Of a stretch of DNA of 64,000 nt, positions 17,219-25,017 are shown in pieces. The position numbers and the translations under genes are program-made. Where the stretch lies: assembly GCF_003856975.1 (NCBI RefSeq), contig NZ_CP033107.1, positions 2,728,001-2,792,000 on the forward strand, in the 5' to 3' direction. The notes under the pieces are model-generated. The model was not told the origin of the DNA. It did not search any database and worked only from the letters and a program-made list of their open reading frames with translations. Origin of the DNA: Plantibacter sp. PA-3-X8. GTDB lineage: Bacteria; Actinomycetota; Actinomycetes; Actinomycetales; Microbacteriaceae. Every line of letters starts with the position of its first letter. Position 1 is the stretch's first letter.

Positions 17219-19294
17219 TCACGGGTGGTCCTTTCGTGAGGCCTGGTCGTGGTCGTTGATGCGTGCGAGGCGGGCGTTGTAGTCGGTGAGTTCTGCGTCC
17301 CCGTCGCGTTCTGCTCGGCGGTCGTAGCGTTTCGCGGCACGTTCGTCACTCCGCACCCACTGGGAGACGACGATCAGGGCGACGAGGACGGCCGGGATCT
17401 CGCCGACACTCCACGCGATGCCGCCGCCGACCGCCTGATCGGCGAGGAGGGCGGCGGTGTCCGTGTAGCCGAGGGCGGTCCACCACCCTTCGGCGAGCAC
17501 GGTGGCGCTGGACATGATCGCGAGTCCGAAGAAGGCGTGGAAGGCGAGAGTCGCGAGCAGCATGATGATCCGGAACGGGTAGGCCGGGCGGTTCGGGCCC
17601 GGGTCGATGCCGATGAGGACCCAGAAGAACAGGTACCCGGTGGCGAGGAAGTGCACCGTCATCAGGATGTGACCCTGGTGGGCGAGCATCGCCCATTCGA
17701 ACCAACCGGTGTAGTAGAACACCACCAGACTCCCGGCGAAGAGCACTCCTGCGACGGCCGGTTTCGACAGCAGCCGCAGGTACCGCGAGTGCACGACGGC
17801 GAGGATCCACTCCCGGAGGCCTCGGCCCCCGTCGGTGCGACTGGGCAGGGTTCGCAGTGCGAGGAGGATCGGGCCGCCCAGGACGAGCAGCGGCGGCACG
17901 ATCATCATGAGCGCCATGTGCTGCAGCATGTGCGTGCTGAAGTGGATCTGCCCGTACACGGCGAGGCCACCGCTGGTCGCGTACAACAGCGCCGCGCACC
18001 CGGCCAGCCAGGCGATCAGGCGGACCACGGGCCAGGCGTCGCCGCGGCGCCGGAGCGTACGGAACGCCCACAGGTACCAGGCCGCACCGACCACGGCGAG
18101 GCCGGCCCACATCCAGTCGACGTGCCACTCGGTGAACATCCGCAGTGGCGTCACCTCCGGCGGGTAGGCGAACCCGAGGAGCCGACGGCGGACGTCGTCG
18201 GCGACCGGCTCCTGCGACACCGGCGGTTGGCTGCGCGACAACGCGACCGAGACGCCCATCGTGACCGCCATGACGACGACCTCGACGACCGCAAGCCGGA
18301 TGAACGTCGACCGCTTCCCGGGTTCGGCCTGCAGCCGGGGGATGAGCCGGAGCCGATGCCACACGCCGGCGAGTCCGAGCAGCACGAGCGCGACGGTCTT
18401 CGCGACCAGGAGCAGCCCATACGGGGTGAGGAGGTCCATCGGGCCCGCGAGGCGGAGCGAGGCGTTCACGACGCCCGAGAAGGCCACCGCACCGAACGCC
18501 CAACCGGCGAGCACCGAGTAGCGTGCGACGACCGCGCCGATCTGATCACCGATCTTCCGACGGAGCAGGATCACGGCCACGAGACCGCCGACCCAGGCGG
18601 TGACGCCGATGAGGTGGATCGCGAGCGAGTTGACCGCGTTGCCGTGCTCGTCGGAGCCTGCAGCATGACCAGACAGGGACAGCGGAAGCAGTGCGAAGAC
18701 AGCGATCGCGTTCGCGGCGGCGATCCACGCCAGACGGCGGGCGAGGATCACGATGCAGAACACCACCAGCACGCACGCGAGCGAGCACACCAGGGTCTGC
18801 CCGAGTTCCAACTGCGTCGCGTAGAACACGAAGGTCTTCGCGAACGTCGGCGAGGACACCGGCACACCGATGGAGTTCGCCGCGGTGAACACCAGCACTG
18901 CGATTCCCGCCGCGAGCCAGATGGAGGCCGCCCAGGCGGCCCAGCGGATCGCCTTCGACTGCGAGAACGAGACGACCCCCGGGAGGATCCGCTGCCCTGG
19001 CAGCAGGAAGGTCGCCGCGATGAGCAGGCCGATCGTGACCGACGCGGCGGCATCGTGGATGACCCTCGCGACCGGCAGACCGCGAGTGACGATCACCCCC
19101 GGATCCGACAGCAGCGTGCCGGTTGTGAACGCACCGGTGAATTGCAGCGCGGAGAGCGCCACGACGACCGCCACCGGCAACGCGGCCAGCATGACGGCTT
19201 CAGGTGCACGGATCGGCACGAGGACGGGCGACTGGCCTCGCCGACCGCTCGGATCGGCTTCGGGCGCATTCGACGGAATGGTTGTTTCTGCCAT
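17219..19294 (-). CDS. CopD domain-CtaG domain fusion membrane protein
   Basis: A 691-residue polytopic membrane protein. The N-terminal half (about 30-330) is a CopD/YcnJ-type copper-resistance domain (NSLAIHLIGVTAWVGGLVAV; RYSVLAGWAFGAVAFSGVVN). The C-terminal half (about 400-655) is a caa3-oxidase CtaG-like domain (HFSTHMLQHMALMMIVPPLLVLGGP, HQGHILMTVHFLATGYLFFW) with conserved His/Met in its helices. Such fusions are common in actinobacteria and are thought to move copper across the membrane for oxidase assembly or tolerance. The ATG at 19294 has AAGGAG upstream. No CopC or YcnI gene is adjacent. Confidence 0.88.
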   Translation of the reverse strand: MAETTIPSNAPEADPSGRRGQSPVLVPIRAPEAVMLAALPVAVVVALSALQFTGAFTTGTLLSDPGVIVTRGLPVARVIHDAAASVTIGLLIAATFLLPGQRILPGVVSFSQSKAIRWAAWAASIWLAAGIAVLVFTAANSIGVPVSSPTFAKTFVFYATQLELGQTLVCSLACVLVVFCIVILARRLAWIAAANAIAVFALLPLSLSGHAAGSDEHGNAVNSLAIHLIGVTAWVGGLVAVILLRRKIGDQIGAVVARYSVLAGWAFGAVAFSGVVNASLRLAGPMDLLTPYGLLLVAKTVALVLLGLAGVWHRLRLIPRLQAEPGKRSTFIRLAVVEVVVMAVTMGVSVALSRSQPPVSQEPVADDVRRRLLGFAYPPEVTPLRMFTEWHVDWMWAGLAVVGAAWYLWAFRTLRRRGDAWPVVRLIAWLAGCAALLYATSGGLAVYGQIHFSTHMLQHMALMMIVPPLLVLGGPILLALRTLPSRTDGGRGLREWILAVVHSRYLRLLSKPAVAGVLFAGSLVVFYYTGWFEWAMLAHQGHILMTVHFLATGYLFFWVLIGIDPGPNRPAYPFRIIMLLATLAFHAFFGLAIMSSATVLAEGWWTALGYTDTAALLADQAVGGGIAWSVGEIPAVLVALIVVSQWVRSDERAAKRYDRRAERDGDAELTDYNARLARINDHDQASRKDHP

Positions 19295-19539
19295 AGGAGG
19301 TGGCTCCTTCCCCGCGGGCTCGAGTGGACGAACGCAGCGGCACAGCTCACCCGGTGAGCCCGCGATCGCACCCGGACGGGCGCCGGGGCAGGACCGAGCG
19401 GCGGAAATGGTGGCACTCCGCCGGCGCACGGCGCATCGGGATGACGCTGGTTCGAGCGTCGTCGTCGAGGAAGCGTCCTACGCGCACGCAGCGGTGACCG
19501 TCGACCGAGCGTGCAGCTCGGCGAGGTCGTGCCGTGATC
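19295..19539. other. Intergenic stretch, nothing recognised
   Basis: These 245 bases between the CopD-CtaG gene and the His/Met-rich membrane protein gene hold the ribosome-binding site of the former. I see no convincing small gene, no CsoR-like palindrome and no RNA gene in them. Confidence 0.4.
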
Positions 19540-20190
19540 TCAGAGGAAGGACAGCGCCGGAGGCCCGCGCAAGGCGGTCGTCTCCGGATACACGCCGAGT
19601 GGGCGCAGGATCGGCACGTCACGCTGCGGCAGCACCCGGGCGGGCAGCACTGGCGACGCCAGAGCTGCGAGGACCGCGGGCACCAGTCGTGCGAGGACGA
19701 ACTCCGTGATGGCTGCGGCCGTCGACAGCAGCGTCTCGGCTCGGTGGAGCGCGGCGATGGTCACGAGGCCGGCGACGAGGTGGGCGAACCACATGCCGGC
19801 ACCGCCGTGCCCGTCGTGCATCATCGGCATCGACGACGTGTCGAGGATCACCGGTGATCCGTGGGAGAGGTGTCCGCTCGGCGTCGCCGTCGAGGTGGTG
19901 CCCTGGGCGGTGCCGAGGACGAAGAGCGTGTGGAACAGGACCTGACTCACCGCGACGGAGACTGACAGACGGACGATCGACAGCCGCCTGCCCGCGAGCA
20001 GGACGCAGACGAGGGTCGAGAACACGAGTGGCACGACGAGGCCGAGGGCGCCGGGCATGGACCCGCCGCCGGCGACGTGCGACAGGAGCGCGACGAAGAT
20101 CGAGAACGCCGCTGCGACCACACCACGAAGGGCGCGGGTCGAGCGGGCGGACGACATCTGCCCATTCTTGCAGACCGTCACCGCCGTCAT
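19540..20190 (-). CDS. Membrane protein with His/Met-rich extracytoplasmic loop
   Basis: A 216-residue protein with about five hydrophobic helices. Between two of them lies a loop rich in His and Met (GHLSHGSPVILDTSSMPMMH, then DGHGGAGMWFAH), the composition expected for Cu(I)/Cu(II) binding. It precedes the CopD-CtaG gene on the same strand, which supports a copper role, but I recognise no named family. The ATG at 20190 has GGAG 7 bases upstream; an ATG at 20157 is an in-frame alternative with a poor ribosome-binding site. Confidence 0.7.
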   Translation of the reverse strand: MTAVTVCKNGQMSSARSTRALRGVVAAAFSIFVALLSHVAGGGSMPGALGLVVPLVFSTLVCVLLAGRRLSIVRLSVSVAVSQVLFHTLFVLGTAQGTTSTATPSGHLSHGSPVILDTSSMPMMHDGHGGAGMWFAHLVAGLVTIAALHRAETLLSTAAAITEFVLARLVPAVLAALASPVLPARVLPQRDVPILRPLGVYPETTALRGPPALSFL

Positions 20191-20327
20191 GAGTCTGCTC
20201 CGTTCCGTGCCGCCAGCGTGCCGCGCCAGCCCGATTGAGTGTGATGCTGACGCGCATGTCCGGCGCTGATGGCAGACTCCGGCGTCCCGGCGCAACCCCG
20301 ATGCGGCAGGACCACGCCACGCACGGC

Positions 20328-20341
20328 GACGGTATACCGTC
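20328..20341 (+). promoter_or_regulatory. Palindrome with possible -10 element, leaderless start
   Basis: GACGGTATACCGTC is a perfect 14-base palindrome ending 5 bases before the ATG of the WcbI-like gene. Its core TATACC could be a -10 box, which would put transcription initiation almost on the ATG and make the mRNA leaderless. No Shine-Dalgarno sequence precedes that ATG. It could equally be an operator. Confidence 0.35.
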
Positions 20342-20346
20342 GACGC

Positions 20347-21276
20347 ATGAGCCACACCCTGGAACCGGGCACGACCGCTGCGCCCGCCGGGTCGCCGGTG
20401 GAGGCACGCCGCAGGCACTACGCGGAGTTCTACGGACTCGCGCCGTTGCCGACGGACTTCGGGGTGGTGCTCGGCAACTGCCAGGCTGAGTCCCTGCGCA
20501 CCGTGATGGATGCACCGGACCGCAGGTTCGTGCGGGTGCCGGCCGTGCACGAGATGACCCCCGAAGATGCGGAGCGGCTGCACGAGGTGGTCGGCGCCGC
20601 GCACACCGTGGTCTCGCAACCCGTGCGGGACGACTACCACGATCTGCCGCTCGGCACGCGTCAGGTGGCAGCCTCCACCAGTGGCCGCGTGCTGACGGTG
20701 ACTCCGGTGCGGTTCGGAGGCTTGCATCCGTTCCAGGCCGCCGTCCGGGTCCCCGGCGTCGAGGAGAACCCGCCGATCGTGGCGTACCACGACGTCCGGA
20801 CGCTCGCGGCCGCTGCAGGTCTGCCAGTCGCGTCCGCGCTCCAGCCGGACGCCGTTCGCGCGATCGGCCGAGCCTCCGTCGAGGAACTGCGGCGACGCGA
20901 GGCCGCGACCGACGTGCCGGTGTCCGACCTCTTCGAGTCGGTCACCGCCGACCACGCACGCACCGTCAACCACCCGGGGAACGCGATCTGGCTGCCGCTC
21001 GGCGCCCGCGTCCTCGACGTCCTGGGGGCCCCTGGCGGCGTCACCGACCCCGGACGCCCTTTGCTCAACGCGGTGCGCGCGCCCATCGCACCCGAGGTCG
21101 TCGACGCCTGGTCTCTGACGGACGAGCCCCGCGACCACTGGATCCTGGAGGGCGTCGAGGTCGACGACGCCGAGGTGCGCGCCGCCCACACCGATTGGTA
21201 TGCGTCCCACGCCGAGTTCGTCGTCCCTGCCCTCGACCGGCTCTCGGCTCTCCTGACCGTCTGGCGCGACGCGTGA
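20347..21276 (+). CDS. WcbI-domain polysaccharide biosynthesis protein
   Basis: A 309-residue cytoplasmic protein with the WcbI-family N-terminal signature VVLGNCQAESLR (Gly43-Asn44-Cys45-Gln46) and the later pattern VPAVHEMTPED and VVSQPVRDDYHDLPLGTRQ. WcbI was named from a capsule gene cluster; its exact reaction is unsettled, though acyltransfer has been proposed. The 3' end overlaps the glycosyltransferase gene (GTGA, 21273-21276), so the two are translationally coupled and probably act on the same cell-surface glycan. The ATG start lacks a Shine-Dalgarno sequence. Confidence 0.78.
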   Translation: MSHTLEPGTTAAPAGSPVEARRRHYAEFYGLAPLPTDFGVVLGNCQAESLRTVMDAPDRRFVRVPAVHEMTPEDAERLHEVVGAAHTVVSQPVRDDYHDLPLGTRQVAASTSGRVLTVTPVRFGGLHPFQAAVRVPGVEENPPIVAYHDVRTLAAAAGLPVASALQPDAVRAIGRASVEELRRREAATDVPVSDLFESVTADHARTVNHPGNAIWLPLGARVLDVLGAPGGVTDPGRPLLNAVRAPIAPEVVDAWSLTDEPRDHWILEGVEVDDAEVRAAHTDWYASHAEFVVPALDRLSALLTVWRDA

Positions 21277-22583
21277 CCGCGAGTGTGCGGCCGTGGGTCG
21301 TCGGCAACCGGTGGGACACGCTCGACGACGTCCATCCTGATCCGCTCCCACGCGTCTCCGTCATCGTCGCGCACTACGACCAGCCCGGTGAGCTGCTCCG
21401 GACCCTGCACGCCCTCGCCGCGCAGGACTACCCGCGTCACCTCCTGGAGGTGATCGTCGCCGACGACGGATCCCCGGGTGACGTGTCGGTGCCGGAGAAC
21501 GTGATCCTCGTCAGGCAGGAGGACCAGGGGTTCCGGCTTGCCGCCGTCCGCAACCTGGGCGTGCGGGCGAGCAGTGGCGAGGTGTTGTGCTTCCTCGATG
21601 CCGACACGGTCCCCGAGCCGGGGTACGTGCGCGCGCTCACGCGGCTCCCCGCCCTGCTGCCCGAGGCGGTCACGGTGGGGCGGCGTCGCCACGCCGACTT
21701 CAGCGGGGTCGCCCCGGAGACACCGGTCGCCGAGGCGGCCGCCGGCCGTGAGCTCGCCGAACCGGCGTGGCTCGCCGAGGAGTACGCGCGCAGTCGGGAT
21801 CTGCGCGACGCGGACGACCGTTCCTATCGATTCATGATCGGCGCGGTGATCGCCTGCTCGCGGAGCCTGTTCGACGAGGTCGGCGGATTCGACGAGTCTT
21901 TCACCTCGTACGGCGGTGAGGACTGGGAGTGGGCGCACCGCATGTGGCAGGCGGGAGCGGTCCTCGCCCATGTCCCGAAAGCGGTGGCCTGGCACGACGG
22001 CCCCGAGTGGGGGGAGCGTGACGGTTCAGGCCTGGACCGCGCGAACGCCCAGACCATGCGGCTCCTCTCGTCGATCCCCGTGTCGGGGTCCGCGCCGCGG
22101 GGGCTGTGGTCGGACGCGGTCGATCTCGTCGTGCGGCTGCGGGGCGTCCATACGGCGGCCGCTCGGTTCGTCGCGGCGGACTCGCTGTTCACCGCCTTCC
22201 CGCAGGCTCGGTTCGTCCTCGACGGCGGGGGAGCTGAGGAGCTCGGGGGAGACCCGCGCGTCCTCGACGAAGCAGCCGGAGTCGACGCCCGAGTGACGTG
22301 GGAGCTCGACCGTCCGATCGTCATCCTCGACCCGACGTGGATCGTCGATCTGGTCGACCGCCTCGGTACCGGAGACGTGGGCACCGTCGAGCTCGTCGAC
22401 CCGGACGGCGCGTCGCTCGGCCGCCTGCGATCCCGGCGGGCCAGGCGGCGTGAGGAACGCTTGGGCAGTCCGGATGCCTTCGAGACGCAGCAGCTCGTCG
22501 CCGACGGCGTCCACCAGCTCCGGCCTGATCCCCGGGTGGCGGCCTGGGTCGGCGGCTGGGGCGGACCCTCGTCGTTCTGCTGA
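21273..22583 (+). CDS. Family 2 glycosyltransferase with galactosyltransferase-like C-terminal motif
   Basis: A 436-residue enzyme. The GT-A fold shows PRVSVIVAHYDQPGELLRTL, the nucleotide-sugar strand VIVADDGS and the metal-binding DxD in FLDADT (Asp109, Asp111). The acceptor-side motif SYGGEDWEW (about 212-220) is typical of chondroitin-synthase or galactosyltransferase-like GT2/GT7C proteins. Residues after about 330 form an extra domain (FVLDGGGAEELGGDPRVLDE) that I do not recognise. No membrane helix is evident. The GTG start overlaps the WcbI-like gene stop, and the sugar donor is unknown. Confidence 0.86.
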   Translation: MTASVRPWVVGNRWDTLDDVHPDPLPRVSVIVAHYDQPGELLRTLHALAAQDYPRHLLEVIVADDGSPGDVSVPENVILVRQEDQGFRLAAVRNLGVRASSGEVLCFLDADTVPEPGYVRALTRLPALLPEAVTVGRRRHADFSGVAPETPVAEAAAGRELAEPAWLAEEYARSRDLRDADDRSYRFMIGAVIACSRSLFDEVGGFDESFTSYGGEDWEWAHRMWQAGAVLAHVPKAVAWHDGPEWGERDGSGLDRANAQTMRLLSSIPVSGSAPRGLWSDAVDLVVRLRGVHTAAARFVAADSLFTAFPQARFVLDGGGAEELGGDPRVLDEAAGVDARVTWELDRPIVILDPTWIVDLVDRLGTGDVGTVELVDPDGASLGRLRSRRARRREERLGSPDAFETQQLVADGVHQLRPDPRVAAWVGGWGGPSSFC

Positions 22584-22720
22584 CCCGATCGGCGACGACG
22601 CGGTCCACGCACGGATCACGCGGCCCGAACGCCGCGGCCCTCCATCGGACGTCTGCACCACCGGACGCGCTGAGTGCAACCCCACCGGTTCCGGCCTGTG
22701 TCTCGTTTAGCGTGGTCGTC

Positions 22721-23620
22721 ATGTCTCCGCGCGACCAGTACGACCTGACCAACCCCGTGACCCAGTACGACCGGGTCGAGCCCCCGCTGCAGCACCAGCC
22801 GGAGCCGGGCGTGCAGGCCAGGATAACCCCCGTTCCCGACCTCGGTGAAGCGAGCTACCGGGGCAGCGGACGGCTGACCGGTCGGAAGGCGCTCATCACG
22901 GGCGGCGACTCCGGGATCGGTGCGGCCACGGCGATCGCGTTCGCCCGCGAAGGCGCGGACGTGGTCATCGCCCACCTCCCGGGTGAGGAGGAGGACGCCG
23001 AGCACGTGCTGTCGCTCATCGCCGACGCAGGACGCCGGGGCAAGGCGATCGTCGCCGACATCTCGCACGCCGACCAGTGCCGTCGGCTCGTCGCGGAGGC
23101 CGCGGACTTCCTCGGAGGCCTGGACGTCCTCGTCAACAACGCGGGCAAGCAGATCGCGGTCGACCGGGTGGAAGACCTCAGCGACGAGCAGTTCGAGGAG
23201 ACCTTCCGGACGAACGTGTTCGCGAACTTCTGGATCACCAAGGCGGCGCTCGAGCACCTGGGCGAGGGCGCGAGCATCGTGAACACGGCGTCGCTCGAGG
23301 CGTACAAGCCGTCACCCGACCGGCTCGACTACGCGGCGACGAAGGCCGCGATCAACAACCTCTCGAAGGGGCTCGCGCTGCAGCTCGCCTCGCGCGGGAT
23401 CCGCGTGAACGTGGTTGCTCCCGGCCCCGTGTGGACAGCGTTGCAGGTCTCCGACGGCGTCTCCGACGAGCAGATGCAGGCCTTCGACGACGAGAACACG
23501 TACCAGCGTGCCGGACAGCCGGCTGAGCTCGCGCCGGCGTACGTCTACCTCGCCTCAGCGGAGTCCGGTTACGTCTCCGGGGCGACGCTGAACGTCAACG
23601 GCGGCATGGTCACCCCGTGA
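22721..23620 (+). CDS. Short-chain dehydrogenase/reductase (YdaD/YhdF-like)
   Basis: A 299-residue NAD(P)-dependent oxidoreductase with an N-terminal extension of about 50 residues typical of the glucose-1-dehydrogenase-like general-stress group (PPLQHQPEPGVQARITPVPD). The cofactor motif is TGGDSGIG (60-67), NNAG is at 139-142, and the catalytic Ser191, Tyr204 and Lys208 are present (YAATK). The C-terminus GATLNVNGGMV is canonical. It starts a three-gene operon: its stop overlaps the GTG of the hydrolase fusion (GTGA). I chose the ATG at 22721 over a GTG three codons earlier. Confidence 0.92.
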   Translation: MSPRDQYDLTNPVTQYDRVEPPLQHQPEPGVQARITPVPDLGEASYRGSGRLTGRKALITGGDSGIGAATAIAFAREGADVVIAHLPGEEEDAEHVLSLIADAGRRGKAIVADISHADQCRRLVAEAADFLGGLDVLVNNAGKQIAVDRVEDLSDEQFEETFRTNVFANFWITKAALEHLGEGASIVNTASLEAYKPSPDRLDYAATKAAINNLSKGLALQLASRGIRVNVVAPGPVWTALQVSDGVSDEQMQAFDDENTYQRAGQPAELAPAYVYLASAESGYVSGATLNVNGGMVTP

Positions 23621-25017
23621 CCGCGGCTGCGTGCACGGTCTTCTTCCTCCCAGGGCTCGGGCTCGACGCCGCCGCGGTCGCACCCGTGGCTCGCGAACTC
23701 GACGCTCGGTTCCGGGTGATCGCCGTCGAGCTGCCCGGCCAAGGTGACACGGCCGACGCGCCGGACGGCTCCGTCGAGTCGCAGGTCGACGCTGCCCTCG
23801 CCGTGATCGCGGAGCAGGCCGACGGCGGACCCTGGATACTGTGCGCCCACAGCATGGGCGGCAAGGTCGCCGCCGGGATCGCCGCCCGGGTCCGCCACGG
23901 CGACGTCCCCGTGTTCGGGCTCCTCGGCGTCGTGCTCCTGGCACCGTCACCGCCCACGCCCGAGCCGATGCCTGACGCCAAGCGCCACCAGATGCTCAGC
24001 TGGATCGAGGACGGGCCCATCGCCGAGCCGGACGCGCAGACCTTCGTCGACGACAACGTGGGTGCATCCCTTCCGGCCGAGCTACAGGCCGCCGCCGTGG
24101 CGTCCGTGCAGGCCATGTCGCCCGTCGCGTGGCGCCGCTGGCTCGAGCAGGGCAGCGAGGAGGACATCGCGTCCTCCGTCGGCAAGCTCGACCTCCCGTG
24201 CATCGTGCTCGCCGGAGATCAGGACGAGGCGCTCGGAGCCGCAGTGCAGCCCGAGCTGCTCTCGGACGTCTACCCCCGTGCACGATTCGTGTCGCTCGCA
24301 GGAGCCGGACATCTGCTCTCGTACGAGCGTCCGGTCACGGTCGCGCGCGCGCTCACCGAGTTCTGGGACGAGATCGTCGCACACAGCGCCATCGTCCCAG
24401 CCGAGTGGGGGCTCGTCATCGCGTCCCTGCGGACCACGCCGCGGGTGCGCAGCGCGCTGGCACGACGCGCCTTGCCGGACGACCCCCGGTATCGGCCCCG
24501 CGTGCTGAGCGCGGAACAGCTGGACCTGCTCCGAGCTATCGCCGATCGCCTGGTTCCGCAACCGGCGGGTGGGCGGATCGACCTCGCCGCGCGGGTCGAC
24601 GCCGACCTCGCAGCCGGTGGTGGCGACGGATGGCGGCCGGTCGGAGGACTCACGGACGACGAGGCCTACCGCGCCGGGCTGGATGACCTCCGAACCGCTT
24701 GGACGGACTCGGCCGATGACCAGGATGCGTTGATCAGCGCCGTGATCGAGGGCCGGGGCGTTCCAGGGGGCGCCATCGACGCGGACGATCTGCGGCGCTG
24801 GTTCGAGGACTTGCGCGTGGACGTCACGCGGGAGTGGCTCATCCACCCCGCATCGTTGGCCCGGGTCGGGTACGACGGGTTCGCGACCGGCGCAGAAGAC
24901 GTCGACTTCGCCGGTTACCGCGAGCTCGGTGCCGACACCCGAGATGGCTGGGAGCCCTCCGACCTTGGCGCCGCGCCCGCCCCCACAGCCGCACAGCAGC
25001 AGGAGGACGCAGCGTGA
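23617..25017 (+). CDS. Alpha/beta-hydrolase fused to gluconate-2-dehydrogenase-subunit-3-like domain
   Basis: A 466-residue two-domain protein. Residues 1 to about 255 are an alpha/beta hydrolase: nucleophile elbow CAHSMGG with Ser79, probable acid Asp203 (LAGDQDE) and His232 (GAGHLLS). Residues about 295-445 resemble the small subunit 3 of FAD-dependent gluconate/sorbitol dehydrogenases (VLSAEQLDLLRAIADRLVPQ, YRAGLDDL, then WLIHPASLARVGYDGFATG). Subunit 3 normally accompanies a GMC-type flavoprotein, exactly the gene that follows. It lacks the usual twin-arginine leader, so it should stay cytoplasmic. The GTG start and the stop both overlap neighbouring genes (GTGA at both ends). Joint action on a sugar or polyol, with the hydrolase acting on a lactone or ester, is inference. 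Confidence 0.82.
   Translation: MTAAACTVFFLPGLGLDAAAVAPVARELDARFRVIAVELPGQGDTADAPDGSVESQVDAALAVIAEQADGGPWILCAHSMGGKVAAGIAARVRHGDVPVFGLLGVVLLAPSPPTPEPMPDAKRHQMLSWIEDGPIAEPDAQTFVDDNVGASLPAELQAAAVASVQAMSPVAWRRWLEQGSEEDIASSVGKLDLPCIVLAGDQDEALGAAVQPELLSDVYPRARFVSLAGAGHLLSYERPVTVARALTEFWDEIVAHSAIVPAEWGLVIASLRTTPRVRSALARRALPDDPRYRPRVLSAEQLDLLRAIADRLVPQPAGGRIDLAARVDADLAAGGGDGWRPVGGLTDDEAYRAGLDDLRTAWTDSADDQDALISAVIEGRGVPGGAIDADDLRRWFEDLRVDVTREWLIHPASLARVGYDGFATGAEDVDFAGYRELGADTRDGWEPSDLGAAPAPTAAQQQEDAA

Noticed and set aside
17249..19357. 702-codon plus-strand frame opposite the CopD-CtaG gene
   Set aside because: It reads as low-complexity Asp/Arg/His sequence with no domain, while the minus strand encodes a recognisable membrane protein.
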